Shown: positions 22,038-30,895 of the stretch, in pieces
Numbering within the stretch: the first letter of the stretch is position 1
How the letters are laid out: every line of letters starts with the position of its first letter
Assembly (NCBI GenBank): GCA_028285485.1
Contig: JANQPC010000100.1
Span: forward strand, 62,001 to 126,000
DNA length: 64,000 bases
Direction: 5' to 3'
DNA from: Paracoccaceae bacterium
GTDB lineage: Bacteria > Pseudomonadota > Alphaproteobacteria > Rhodobacterales > Rhodobacteraceae
The notes under the pieces: model-generated
Told to the model about the DNA's origin: nothing
Databases searched by the model: none
What the model saw: the letters and a program-made list of their open reading frames with translations, nothing else
Translations under genes and position numbers: made by a program

Positions 22038-22676
22038 ATGACGATCAAGCTCTACTGCTTCGGCGAAAGCGGCAATTCCTACAAGGCCGCGCTCACGCTT
22101 CAGATGGCCGGGGCGGCGTGGGAGCCCGTCTATGTGGATTTCTTTGGCGGCGAGGCGCGCGGAGACGCCTATCGCACGAAGGTGAACCCGATGGGCGAAG
22201 TGCCTGCGATGGTGGATGGCGACCTGACGCTCACCCAATCGGGCGTGATCCAGCAATATGCGATTGATCAGACCGGCAGCGCGCTCGGGGGCCAGGCGGC
22301 AGACAAATACGAAGTGCTCCGCTGGGTGCTTTGGGACAATCACAAGCTGTCCAGCCAGGCCGGCGTCACACGGTTCCTGCTGAATTTCCTGCCCGAGGAG
22401 AAACGCCCCGAGGGCGCGATCGCGTTCCTTCAGGGCCGGCTCAAGGCCGCTTATGGCGTGCTAGACGCCCATCTCGCGGGACGCGACTGGATCGCGGGCG
22501 AGGCTCCGACCGTCGCCGATCTTTCCTGCTGCGGATACCTCTACTACCCCGAACCTTTCGGTTTTGATCGCGCGGACTGGCCCAACATCGATGCCTGGCT
22601 GGACCGCCTCGCCGCCCAGCCCGGATGGGCCCATCCCTATGACCTGATGCCTGGCCACCCTTCGGACCGGGCGTGA
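22038..22676 (+). CDS. Glutathione S-transferase family protein
   Basis: 212-aa two-domain GST: an N-terminal thioredoxin-like domain (YCFGESGNSYKAALTLQMAG; NPMGEVPAMVDGDLTLTQSGVI, where the ES/QS step contacts glutathione) and a C-terminal helical domain with WIAGEAPTVADLSCCGYLYYPE. A Ser near position 11 is the probable glutathione-activating residue. It starts after the inverted repeat pair and ends 15 bp before the thiolase, so the two are co-transcribed. The substrate is unknown. Confidence 0.9.
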   Translation: MTIKLYCFGESGNSYKAALTLQMAGAAWEPVYVDFFGGEARGDAYRTKVNPMGEVPAMVDGDLTLTQSGVIQQYAIDQTGSALGGQAADKYEVLRWVLWDNHKLSSQAGVTRFLLNFLPEEKRPEGAIAFLQGRLKAAYGVLDAHLAGRDWIAGEAPTVADLSCCGYLYYPEPFGFDRADWPNIDAWLDRLAAQPGWAHPYDLMPGHPSDRA

Positions 22677-22691
22677 GAAAGGACCCCCACC

Positions 22692-23903
22692 ATGACAGAT
22701 GCCTATATCTATGACGCCGTGCGCACGCCCCGGGGCAAGGGCCGCAAGGATGGCAGCCTGCATGAGGTAAGCGCCGCGCGCCTCTCGGCCGGTGTGCTGA
22801 ACGCCGTGAAGGCCCGCAACAACATCAACGGCGGCGGGATCGAGGATGTGATCTGGGGCAACGTTACCCAGATCGGCGAACAGGGTGCCTGCCTTGCCCG
22901 CACCGCCGTGCTGGCGAGCGAGCTTGATGAAACCGTGCCCGGCGTGTCGATCAACCGGTTTTGCGCCAGCGGGCTTGAAGCGGTGAACATGGCGGCCAAC
23001 CAGGTGCGGGGTGGCGCGGGCGCGGCCTATATTGCCGGCGGGGTGGAGATGATGAGCCGTGTGCCCATGGGCTCTGACGGCGGCGCCATCGCCGCGGACC
23101 CCGAGATCGCGATGAAAAGCTACTTTGTGCCGCAAGGCATCTCAGCCGATATCATCGCAACGGAATATGGCTTTAGTCGCGACGACGCCGATGCGCTGGC
23201 GGTGGAAAGCCAGGCCCGGGCCAAGGCGGCCTGGGAGGATAACCGCTTTGCAAACTCGATTGTGCCTGTCACCGATGTGAACGGGCTGCCGATCCTTGAT
23301 CATGATGAATACATGCGGCCAGGCACGGATATGCAGGCGCTGGGCGCGCTCAACCCTTCGTTCCAGCAGATCGGCGAGGTCATGCCGGGCTTCGACAAGG
23401 TTGCCCTGATGAAATACCCGCATCTGGAGCGGATCAACCATATCCATCACGCCGGAAACTCTTCTGGCATCGTGGACGGGGCCGCGGCGGTGCTGATCGG
23501 CACCGAAGAGTTCGGCAAGGCGCAGGGCCTCACCCCCCGCGCGCGGATCAAGGCAACCGCCAAGATCGGAACCGACCCGACGATCATGCTGACCGGCCCT
23601 GTGCCCGTGACCGAGAAGATCCTCGCAGAAAGCGGGATGGAGATCGGTGACATCGATCTTTTCGAAGTTAACGAGGCCTTCGCCGCCGTGGTGATGCGCT
23701 TCATGCAGGCCTTCGATGTTGATCCCGGCGTGGTGAACGTTAACGGCGGCTCGATCGCCATGGGCCATCCCCTGGGCGCCACCGGCGCGATGATCCTGGG
23801 CACGTTGCTCGATGAGCTTGAGCGCAGCGGCAAGGCCACCGGGCTCGCCACGCTCTGCATCGGGTCCGGCATGGGCGCGGCAACGATTATTGAGCGGGTG
23901 TGA
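22692..23903 (+). CDS. Acetyl-CoA C-acyltransferase (thiolase, FadA type)
   Basis: 403-aa thiolase that cleaves 3-ketoacyl-CoA to acetyl-CoA and a shortened acyl-CoA. All catalytic residues are present: nucleophile Cys91 in NRFCASGLEA, His359 in MGHPLGATGA and Cys389 in CIGSGMGAA. AAAGGA precedes the ATG. It partners with the FadB-type protein 600 bp downstream to complete the last three steps of beta-oxidation. Biosynthetic thiolase activity (acetoacetyl-CoA formation) cannot be excluded from sequence alone. Confidence 0.95.
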   Translation: MTDAYIYDAVRTPRGKGRKDGSLHEVSAARLSAGVLNAVKARNNINGGGIEDVIWGNVTQIGEQGACLARTAVLASELDETVPGVSINRFCASGLEAVNMAANQVRGGAGAAYIAGGVEMMSRVPMGSDGGAIAADPEIAMKSYFVPQGISADIIATEYGFSRDDADALAVESQARAKAAWEDNRFANSIVPVTDVNGLPILDHDEYMRPGTDMQALGALNPSFQQIGEVMPGFDKVALMKYPHLERINHIHHAGNSSGIVDGAAAVLIGTEEFGKAQGLTPRARIKATAKIGTDPTIMLTGPVPVTEKILAESGMEIGDIDLFEVNEAFAAVVMRFMQAFDVDPGVVNVNGGSIAMGHPLGATGAMILGTLLDELERSGKATGLATLCIGSGMGAATIIERV

Positions 23904-24032
23904 TGCCGGTGGCACCGCACAGATTGGCAGATCTTGAACTGGCCCCGATTGTATGTTTGCGTGCGGAGCGGCCTCCGTTTTCCCGCTTTGCGCGAGCGCG
24001 GAGTGCGGGGTGCGGTGTAAAGGGGCCTTCGG

Positions 24033-24461
24033 ATTCGCGAGAAAGTACGCGCCTTCTTCGAGGAACAGGGGGCGCTTTTCACACAAGGAAAGCTTGCCGC
24101 ATTGGCGGATTACTGCGTGCAGCCCCTTGCCGTATTCACGCCAGACTCGCTTCTGCTGGAATCGACGGTGGAAGATACGATCCGGTCGAACAGCATGATA
24201 CGATCCGCGGCCTGGGCGAGGGGGGCGGTTCGCGCCCGCTGCGAGATCCTGGAAATCACCGGCGATCTGACGCAACGCTTCCCGGTGCGGCTAATCTGGC
24301 ACTACGAGGCGGAGAACGGGGAAGACGTCGCCTCCAGCGAACTGATCTACTACTGCGGCTCCCGGCCGGACGGGGCGCTGGTGATCGAACTGCCGGAGAT
24401 CGTGCGGCTTGGGTTCCCAGAAGTGATCACCTTCCTGCTTGCCCCCGATACCGAGCACTGA
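24033..24461 (+). CDS. Hypothetical NTF2-like protein, probable ATT start
   Basis: The frame is open from 24021 to stop 24461 and encodes a compact protein (IREKVRAFFEEQGALFTQGKL near the N-terminus, LTQRFPVRLIWHYEA in the middle, ELPEIVRLGFPEVITFLLAP at the end) resembling SnoaL/NTF2-like folds. No ATG or GTG is available before the conserved-looking N-terminus. ATT at 24033 sits 7 nt after AAGGGG, a well-placed ribosome site, giving 142 aa. TTG at 24102 would give 119 aa but remove the first helix. A 5'-damaged gene is the other explanation. It lies between thiolase and FadB genes. Confidence 0.6.
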   Translation: MREKVRAFFEEQGALFTQGKLAALADYCVQPLAVFTPDSLLLESTVEDTIRSNSMIRSAAWARGAVRARCEILEITGDLTQRFPVRLIWHYEAENGEDVASSELIYYCGSRPDGALVIELPEIVRLGFPEVITFLLAPDTEH

Positions 24462-24506
24462 CGCCACGCGCGTCATCCTGCAACCCAATCAAAAAAGAGG
24501 CCCGAT

Positions 24507-26705
24507 ATGGCTGAGTTCACCTCTGCGCTTGGCGCTGACGGCGTGGCCGTCATCACCTGGGATCTGCCCGAAAAATCCATGAACGTCATGACGATGCAGG
24601 GGTGGGATGAGCTTGAGGCGCTGATCGACGCAGCACTTGCAGACGAGGCCGTGAAAGGCATCGTGCTGACCTCTGGCAAAGACAGTTTTGCCGGCGGCAT
24701 GGATCTCAACGTGATCGCGAAGATGAAGGACATGGCCGGCGACAATTCCGCCAAGGGCCTGTTCGACGGGATCATGCGCATTCACGGAATCCTGCGGAAG
24801 ATCGAGCGCGCGGGAATGGACCACAAAACGTTGAAGGGCGGCAAACCGATTGCCGCGGCGCTCACAGGCACGGCGCTGGGCATCGGCTTCGAGATTCCGC
24901 TGGCCTGCCACAGGATCTTCGCCTCCGATAACGCCAGGGCGCGGATCGGGCTGCCGGAAATCCTCGTGGGCATCTTCCCGGGAGCCGGGGGCACAACGCG
25001 GCTCGTGCGCAAGATGGGCGCGATGGCCGCCTCGCCCCACCTTCTGGAAGGCAAAACCTATGAACCGAAAAAGGCGCTGTCGAACGGGTTGATCGATGAG
25101 GTTGTGCCGGGCGACGCGTTGCTGGCGCGGGCAAAAGCGTGGGTGCTTGAGGCCAGCGATGCGGATCTGGTGAAGCCCTGGGATGCCAAGGGCTACAAGA
25201 TGCCCGGCGGCACGCCCTATCACCCGTCGGGCTTCATGACGTTCGTGGGCGCCGCCGCGATGGTGCATGGCAGAACGCAAGGGGTGTATCCCGCGGCCAA
25301 AGCCCTGCTTTCGGCGGCCTACGAAGGCGCGCTCGTGCCCTTTGACACCGCGCTGAAGATCGAGGCGCGCTGGTTCACCAACGTGCTGATGCATCCCTCT
25401 TCGGCAGCGATGATCCGCGCGCTTTTCCAGAACAAGCAGGCGCTGGAAAAGGGCGCCAACCGGCCCGCGGCAGAGGATCAGAGCGTGCGCAAGCTGGGCG
25501 TGATGGGGGCCGGGATGATGGGTGCGGGCATCGCCTATGTGGCGGCCAATGCAGGCATCGACGTGGTGCTGATCGATCAGGCGCAGGAGGCGGCTGACAA
25601 GGGCAAGGCCTACTCCGAAGGGCTGCTTGACAAGGGCATGCAGCGCAAAAAGGTGACGGCAGAGAAGAAAGAGGCGGTGCTGGGCCGGATCCTGGCCACC
25701 ACAGACTATGCCGCGCTTGAGGGCTGCGATCTGGTGGTTGAAGCCGTGTTCGAAGATCCCGGCGTCAAGGCGGAAGTTACAAAGAAGGTCGAGGCCGCGG
25801 TGGGCGCAGACTGTATCTTTGCCACCAACACCTCCACCCTCCCGATCAGCGATCTTGCTAAGGCCAGCACGCGGCCCGGGCAATTCATCGGCATTCATTT
25901 CTTCTCGCCGGTCGACAAGATGATGCTGGTGGAGATCATCCGCGGGGCGGAAACGGGCGATCGCGCGGTGGCCAAGGCGCTCGATTTCGTGCGCCAGATT
26001 CGGAAAACGCCGATCGTGGTGAACGATGCGCGGTTCTTCTACGCCAACCGCTGCATCATTCCCTATATCAACGAAGGCATCCGCATGGTGGGCGAGGGCG
26101 TCGCGCCGGCGCTTGTGGAAAACGCGGCGCGGCTTCTGGGCATGCCGGTGGGCCCGCTGCAACTTGTGGATGAAACCTCCATCGATCTTGGCGTCAAGAT
26201 CGCCAAGGCCACGCGCGCAGCTATGGGCGATGCCTATCCCGATGGCACGGTGGACGATGTGCTGTTCTGGATGGCCGATGAGGGCCGCCTTGGCCGCAAG
26301 GCCAATGCCGGGTTCTATGCCTATGACGAGAAGGGCAAGCGTACCGCGCTTTGGCCGGGCCTGGGCGAGAAGTTTGCGCCTGCCGAGGTGCAGCCAGAGC
26401 TTTCCGAGGTTCAACACCGCCTTCTAATGGCGCAGGTGCTCGAAGCCGTGCGCGCCCTTGAGGAGGGCGTGTTGATGGATATTCGCGAGGGCGATGTCGG
26501 CGCTATCCTCGGATGGGGGTTTGCCCCGTGGTCCGGCGGCCCATTCTCCTGGCTCGACATGATCGGGGCGGGACGCGCCCTGGAGATCTGCGAGGGGCTG
26601 AGCGAACGCCACGGCGCGCGGTTCACGCCGCCTGCGCTGCTCGCCGAAATGGCGGCGCAAGGCGCAGGTTTCTATGGCCGCTTCGGCGCGGCTGCGGCAG
26701 CCTAG
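24507..26705 (+). CDS. Bifunctional enoyl-CoA hydratase / 3-hydroxyacyl-CoA dehydrogenase (FadB/FadJ type)
   Basis: 732-aa trifunctional-alpha-type protein. The N-terminal crotonase domain keeps both catalytic Glu residues (GIGFEIPLAC and IGLPEILVGIFPGAGG). The NAD-binding domain begins at LGVMGAGMMGAGIAYVAANAG, followed by the dehydrogenase signature FIGIHFFSPVDKMMLVEII and C-terminal HCDH domains. It catalyses hydration and oxidation in beta-oxidation, feeding the FadA-type thiolase upstream. It begins 45 bp after the NTF2-like gene and converges on the minus-strand Hint gene. Confidence 0.95.
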   Translation: MAEFTSALGADGVAVITWDLPEKSMNVMTMQGWDELEALIDAALADEAVKGIVLTSGKDSFAGGMDLNVIAKMKDMAGDNSAKGLFDGIMRIHGILRKIERAGMDHKTLKGGKPIAAALTGTALGIGFEIPLACHRIFASDNARARIGLPEILVGIFPGAGGTTRLVRKMGAMAASPHLLEGKTYEPKKALSNGLIDEVVPGDALLARAKAWVLEASDADLVKPWDAKGYKMPGGTPYHPSGFMTFVGAAAMVHGRTQGVYPAAKALLSAAYEGALVPFDTALKIEARWFTNVLMHPSSAAMIRALFQNKQALEKGANRPAAEDQSVRKLGVMGAGMMGAGIAYVAANAGIDVVLIDQAQEAADKGKAYSEGLLDKGMQRKKVTAEKKEAVLGRILATTDYAALEGCDLVVEAVFEDPGVKAEVTKKVEAAVGADCIFATNTSTLPISDLAKASTRPGQFIGIHFFSPVDKMMLVEIIRGAETGDRAVAKALDFVRQIRKTPIVVNDARFFYANRCIIPYINEGIRMVGEGVAPALVENAARLLGMPVGPLQLVDETSIDLGVKIAKATRAAMGDAYPDGTVDDVLFWMADEGRLGRKANAGFYAYDEKGKRTALWPGLGEKFAPAEVQPELSEVQHRLLMAQVLEAVRALEEGVLMDIREGDVGAILGWGFAPWSGGPFSWLDMIGAGRALEICEGLSERHGARFTPPALLAEMAAQGAGFYGRFGAAAAA

Positions 26706-26804
26706 AGCGATATGTGAAGGAACTGCATCACTTCCCGCCGCCTTAGATCAAATATTTCAAAACGTTAAGTGATACGTGATGTTTCAGGCATCTCGTCAAA
26801 CGCT
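26706..26804. other. AT-rich convergent gap with interleaved inverted repeats
   Basis: The 99-bp gap between the converging fadB-type and Hint genes is much more AT-rich than its surroundings. ATCACTT (26725-26731) pairs with AAGTGAT further on, and GCCGCCT (26738-26744) pairs with AGGCGGC at 26807-26813 inside the Hint stop region. No T run follows either stem. It may act as a weak bidirectional terminator or be a dispersed repeat. Confidence 0.35.
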
Positions 26805-27398
26805 TTAGGCGGCAGGCAGCGGGAAGGCAACGGCGCGCGGGTTTGCCAGCGGCCGCACGAGCGCGCCAGCGGCCCCGGAACCTGCCGCGGGCATCCCGCC
26901 GGTATCGCCGTTGCCATCGGGGCACAGGAATTCAAGGGCGCCCGCCGCGCACAATGTGGCGGCGCCCTCGAAAACAGGCCGCAGGAAGGTGATCCCATCC
27001 ACCGGCAGCGCACGCATGACGGCCCCCTGGCCTGCGAGATCGGCGGCCATCAGCAGAGCACCCTCGAAGCGAAGCGGCTGGTTCGGCAACATGAACAGAT
27101 CGTCGGGGTTTCCCAGCGCGAGCCGGGGCGCAAAGATCAGGCCGTCGGGGAAGACCTCGGCGATATCGGCACCGTAGCTGCGCCGCATCATCCGGCGCAC
27201 CGGCTGCATGGCGCCATCGGCATCGCGCAGGCACAGGCCCTCGCGCACCGCTTCGATCGGGCGCGGCCCGCGATCGGTGTGAACCATCGTACCCGCCATC
27301 AGCCCCGCCCAGGGCGGGCGCTGCGGCGCAGGGCTCAAATGCATTGAGGCCACCACCCGCTCGCAGGCAGTGAACACACGTTGCGATAGCTCACGCAT
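26805..27398 (-). CDS. Hint (Hedgehog/intein) domain protein, copy A
   Basis: 197-aa protein with a Hint_2-type core: WAGLMAGTMVHTDRGPRPIEAV at about residues 30-51 and a later MLPNQPLRFEGALLMAADL segment. The first residue of the Hint fold, normally the Cys nucleophile for self-cleavage, is replaced (Gly32-Leu-Met-Ala-Gly-Thr), so splicing chemistry is unlikely. No signal peptide is seen. ATG 27398 is chosen for its upstream GGAG. Function is unknown; such proteins are common and often found singly in Rhodobacteraceae. A related protein is encoded at 52634-53275. Confidence 0.8.
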   Translation of the reverse strand: MRELSQRVFTACERVVASMHLSPAPQRPPWAGLMAGTMVHTDRGPRPIEAVREGLCLRDADGAMQPVRRMMRRSYGADIAEVFPDGLIFAPRLALGNPDDLFMLPNQPLRFEGALLMAADLAGQGAVMRALPVDGITFLRPVFEGAATLCAAGALEFLCPDGNGDTGGMPAAGSGAAGALVRPLANPRAVAFPLPAA

Positions 27399-27558
27399 AG
27401 ATCTGGCTCCGAAACGGCCCCACCCGCGCATCGATCTCAAAAGGTGGAGAAGGGCTGTGTTTTGGCGCCACTTTGGCGTGAATGCGGCATTGTCCCCGAT
27501 TTGGGAACAGTCTTTGCCAGCCAAGAAGATCTCATATCTCTCAGTATCTTACGCAACG

Positions 27559-28206
27559 TCAGAAGGTGTAGCCGAACCGCGCGATATCTCCGGCCCAGAG
27601 CCTGCCCACCTGCGCGGCCTCCGCATCGCTATAGCAGGTGCGATAATCGCTCGGGCGGCCAGAGGCGTTGACATGCGGCACGGGCGCAAGCGCGAAGCCC
27701 AAGTGCGCTTCGAGCGGGGCAAGATCTTCGGCAAGATGTTCGAGCCGGATGTAGCTTTGCACGCGCACGCGCCCCGCCGCATCGGTGACGTAATGATCGT
27801 AGCCATCGCCCAGAAAGCGCGCCTGCGTATCGGGATGGGCCAGAAAGCCGGAGAAATCCTTGCTGCGCGCCAGCCAGACGGCGGGATGGGCAAAGCTCTG
27901 CTCCCGCAACCAGTGATAATAGCTGACCACCCGATCCCAGGGGTTCCGCACCAGCGTGAAGATAAAGAAGGCATCGAGTTCGTCGGGGCTGACGACGCCA
28001 TCAATATCGGCAAGGCGGGAATGCTTCCAAAGCCGCCCGGCGGCGTTGAGCTTCTCCAACCGGCGGCTGCGGCGCCGCGCCTTTGGCGTATCGCCAATCA
28101 GGATATCGTCGCGCATTGCCCGGGCTTCGAGCGCAAGCGAAAGAGAAGTGCCGCCGGTTTTCGGGATGTGAACGAAGATGTAGCGGCGGCCGCGCGAGAT
28201 GATCAT
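27559..28206 (-). CDS. Sulfotransferase family protein
   Basis: 215-aa PAPS-dependent sulfotransferase-like protein. The 5'-phosphosulfate loop is RYIFVHIPKTGGTSLSLAL near the N-terminus, and the 3'-phosphate-binding motif is TLVRNPWDRVVSYYHWL. These are the signatures of the sulfotransferase family 2 (carbohydrate type). The acceptor is unknown. Its ATG overlaps the stop of the upstream DMT permease by 4 bp (28203-28206), so the two form an operon. Confidence 0.88.
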   Translation of the reverse strand: MIISRGRRYIFVHIPKTGGTSLSLALEARAMRDDILIGDTPKARRRSRRLEKLNAAGRLWKHSRLADIDGVVSPDELDAFFIFTLVRNPWDRVVSYYHWLREQSFAHPAVWLARSKDFSGFLAHPDTQARFLGDGYDHYVTDAAGRVRVQSYIRLEHLAEDLAPLEAHLGFALAPVPHVNASGRPSDYRTCYSDAEAAQVGRLWAGDIARFGYTF

Positions 28207-29120
28207 GGCGCCGTCTCCTTCCGCCGCGCGCGTTCCCGCACAGCGATCAGCGTGCCCGAGCCGATGATCAGCGCAATCCCGGCCAGCGCCCAGCCATCGA
28301 TCACTTCGCCGCGCAGCAAAAACGCCCAGGCAGCGGCGAAGATGAGAAGCGTGTACTCGAAGACTGAGACGAAGGACGCCTCGGCAAGCTGATAGCCCCG
28401 GATCACAAGCAAGACGGAGGCGATTGAGCCCACGGCCTGAACGAATGTCCACCACAGGAACGCAGGCGTGGGCGCCGCCCAACCCCGCAAGAGAAAGCTC
28501 TGCGCACCTTCGGCTGCGGGCCAAAGGGCCATCGCGGCAAGGCCCGCAAGGCCCATGACCCACAACACGAGAAAGAAGCCCGCAAGCAAGGCAAATGGCG
28601 GCTCTTCTGCGCACCAGTGCCGGGTCAGTACCCCGCCAACCGCATAGAAGAACCCCGCCAGTACCGGCATCAGGATGATCCAGGAGATCCCGCCTGCATC
28701 GGGGCGCAGCACCAGCAGCACCCCGGCAAACCCCACGCAGGCGGCGCCGGCGCGAAGCGCGCCCACCCGTTCGCCCAGCACCGCAACCGAAATCAGCAGA
28801 ACGAAGAGCGGTGCGGTAAAGAGCCCCGCGGCGGCTTCGGCAACGCTCAAAAACCCCAGCGCGCCGAAGTAGAACAGCATCGCGAGCCCGACCACCCCGC
28901 TTCGCAGCGCTACCGGCACCAGCCGTTTGGGGCGCAGCGAGCCAAGGCCAAGATGCGCCAGCGCCAAAATCATCGGCAGCGCCATGGCCGAGCGAAGCGC
29001 ATGGAATTGCCATAGCCCGCCATCCTGGGCGATCAGCACAACGAAGTTGTCGATCAGTCCAATCAGCAGCATCGCCGCGAGGATCGCGGTGGCCGCGGCA
29101 AGGGGGCGCGCACCAGTCAT
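28203..29120 (-). CDS. DMT superfamily (EamA-type) transporter
   Basis: 305-aa membrane protein with about ten hydrophobic segments arranged as two EamA repeats (MLFYFGALGFLSVAEAAAGLFTAP in the first, SFVSVFEYTLLIFAAAWAFLLRGE in the second). EamA proteins export or exchange small metabolites; the substrate cannot be predicted. ATG 29120 follows AAGG; a GTG further upstream (29156) would add 12 basic residues. It is divergent from the M48-like gene by 122 bp. Confidence 0.9.
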   Translation of the reverse strand: MTGARPLAAATAILAAMLLIGLIDNFVVLIAQDGGLWQFHALRSAMALPMILALAHLGLGSLRPKRLVPVALRSGVVGLAMLFYFGALGFLSVAEAAAGLFTAPLFVLLISVAVLGERVGALRAGAACVGFAGVLLVLRPDAGGISWIILMPVLAGFFYAVGGVLTRHWCAEEPPFALLAGFFLVLWVMGLAGLAAMALWPAAEGAQSFLLRGWAAPTPAFLWWTFVQAVGSIASVLLVIRGYQLAEASFVSVFEYTLLIFAAAWAFLLRGEVIDGWALAGIALIIGSGTLIAVRERARRKETAP

Positions 29121-29242
29121 CCTACGCCTTCTGCGCGAAGGCGCGCCCGGTGTCACGCACCCTTGCGCGCGATTGTGGGGTGCGCCGGCTTTGTCTATGG
29201 TTGCCTAAAATTGACGGCGCTTGGGGGCGCAGAGCAGATCGG

Positions 29243-30259
29243 ATGACGGCGCTGAAGGAATTCCAGCGGCTTGAGGCGGCAGCGCTCTGGTATGCCGAAC
29301 CCGCCGCGCAGCGCCTTGATGTGATCGTCACCCTTGGCACGGCCACCCTTACGATTGTGGATCATCGCGATGTGGCGGTGGCGCATTGGTCGCTGCCCGC
29401 CGTTGAACGGCTGAACCCCGGCCGCCGCCCCGCCGCCTTCACGGCGAACCTTGAAAGCGGCGAGCGCGTGGAAATCGAAGACGATACCATGGTGCGCGCC
29501 ATCGAGAAGGTGCGCCGCGCGGTGATGCGCACCCAGCCGCATCCGGGCCGCCTGCGCCGGCGGATCACCTGGGGGGCGGTGGTGGCCTGCCTGGCGCTTG
29601 CGGTTTTCTGGCTGCCCGAGGCGCTGATCCGATATACCGCCGCGATCGTGCCGGAACCTGCGCGCACAACTCTGGGCCACGATCTGATGGAACAGGTCAC
29701 CCGCGTTTCGGGCCACCCCTGCGGCGCGCCAGAGGGCCTTGCCGCGCTTGAGGCGCTTGCATCCGCCCTGGCCCCGCACGCCTTGCCGGAGGTTCACGTT
29801 CTGCCCGGCGGGGTGGCGGGATCGGCGCATCTGCCAGGGGGTGTTTTGCTGCTGGGGCGGGCCGTGGTGGAGGATCATGAGAGCCCGCAGGTGGTGGCGG
29901 GCTACATGCTTACCGAAAGCGAGCGGGCGGCGCAGACCGATCCGCTTCTCGATCTGTTGCACCACGCGGGCCTGCGCGCGGCACTTGCGCTTTTCACCAC
30001 CGGCGCCCTGCCCGAGGGCACTTTGGCGGATTACGCCGAGCATGTGCTCACAACCCCAGGCCCCGCGCCGGAAACCGAACCGCTTCTGCGCCGGTTCCTT
30101 GCTGCGCAGGTGCCCGCAACGCCTTTCGCCTATGCCGTGGATGTTTCCGGCGAAAGCACGCTGGCGATTATCGAGGCCGATCCGGTTTCCCCAACCTTCG
30201 CAAAACCCCTGCTCTCTGACGGGCAGTGGGTGTCGCTTCAAGGTATCTGCGGGGCCTGA
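29243..30259 (+). CDS. Membrane-anchored, catalytically dead M48-like protein
   Basis: 338-aa protein with an N-terminal beta-rich cytosolic part, one transmembrane segment (about residues 107-126, WGAVVACLALAVFWLP) and a C-terminal region that follows the M48 peptidase plan: VHVLPGGVAGSAHLPGGVLLLGRAVVEDHESPQVVAG. Where M48 has HEIGH, this has TESER (224-228), so both zinc-binding His are lost while the Glu remains. By analogy it may be a scaffold or regulatory pseudopeptidase. It ends 3 bp from the converging upp stop. The M48 relation is my alignment by eye. Confidence 0.75.
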   Translation: MTALKEFQRLEAAALWYAEPAAQRLDVIVTLGTATLTIVDHRDVAVAHWSLPAVERLNPGRRPAAFTANLESGERVEIEDDTMVRAIEKVRRAVMRTQPHPGRLRRRITWGAVVACLALAVFWLPEALIRYTAAIVPEPARTTLGHDLMEQVTRVSGHPCGAPEGLAALEALASALAPHALPEVHVLPGGVAGSAHLPGGVLLLGRAVVEDHESPQVVAGYMLTESERAAQTDPLLDLLHHAGLRAALALFTTGALPEGTLADYAEHVLTTPGPAPETEPLLRRFLAAQVPATPFAYAVDVSGESTLAIIEADPVSPTFAKPLLSDGQWVSLQGICGA

Positions 30260-30262
30260 GCG

Positions 30263-30895
30263 TTACTTCGTGCCAAACATGCGATCGCCCGCATCGCCGA
30301 GGCCGGGCACGATATAGCCTTTCTCATTTAGCCCCTCATCAAGCGCCGCGGTCACAATCGGCACATCGGGATGCGCCTCTTTCATCCGCGCCACGCCTTC
30401 GGGCGCCGCGAGAAGGCAGAGGAAGCGAATATCGGTCGCCCCCGCCTTTTTCAGCAGATCGATTGCGGCGGCAGAGGAATTCCCGGTGGCAAGCATCGGA
30501 TCCACGGCGATCGTCAACCGATCGCTAAGCTCTGTGGGCACCTTGAAGTAGTACTGCACCGGCTGCAGCGTTTCTTCATCCCGGTACAGCCCCACGAAGC
30601 CAACGCGCGCGGAAGGGATCAGCTCCAGCATCCCGTCCAGCAGCCCGTTACCTGCACGCAGTATCGAAACGAGCGCCAGTTTGCGGCCCTCAAGGCAGGG
30701 GCTGTCCATCTCGGTCAGCGGCGTTTCGATGCGCCGCGTTGTCATCGGCAGCTCGCGGGTAACCTCATAGGCCAGAAGCTGGCTGATCTCGCGCAGAAGC
30801 TGGCGGAAGACGGCGGTGGGCGTTTCCAGATCGCGCATGAGGGTGAGCTTGTGCTGCACCAGCGGGTGGGAAACGACGGTGAGGTGATCGGTCAT
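30263..30895 (-). CDS. upp: Uracil phosphoribosyltransferase
   Basis: 210-aa enzyme converting uracil and PRPP to UMP. It has the PRPP motif [21 protein letters not shown] and C-terminal [18 protein letters not shown], the uracil-binding signature. It is the last gene of the cdd-deoA-deoB-add-upp operon, its ATG overlapping the add stop by 4 bp. It captures uracil released by thymidine/uridine phosphorolysis or deamination upstream. Confidence 0.97.
   Translation of the reverse strand: MTDHLTVVSHPLVQHKLTLMRDLETPTAVFRQLLREISQLLAYEVTRELPMTTRRIETPLTEMDSPCLEGRKLALVSILRAGNGLLDGMLELIPSARVGFVGLYRDEETLQPVQYYFKVPTELSDRLTIAVDPMLATGNSSAAAIDLLKKAGATDIRFLCLLAAPEGVARMKEAHPDVPIVTAALDEGLNEKGYIVPGLGDAGDRMFGTK

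Noticed and set aside
23900-24514. 204-codon plus-strand frame between thiolase and FadB genes
   Set aside because: Composition is Arg/Pro/Gly-rich without domain features; the overlapping frame 24033-24461 gives the sensible protein.
27559-29013. 484-codon minus-strand reading through sulfotransferase and DMT genes
   Set aside because: Only the part from ATG 28206 is sulfotransferase; the upstream part is an out-of-frame reading of the DMT permease, which has its own clear frame and a 4-bp overlap.
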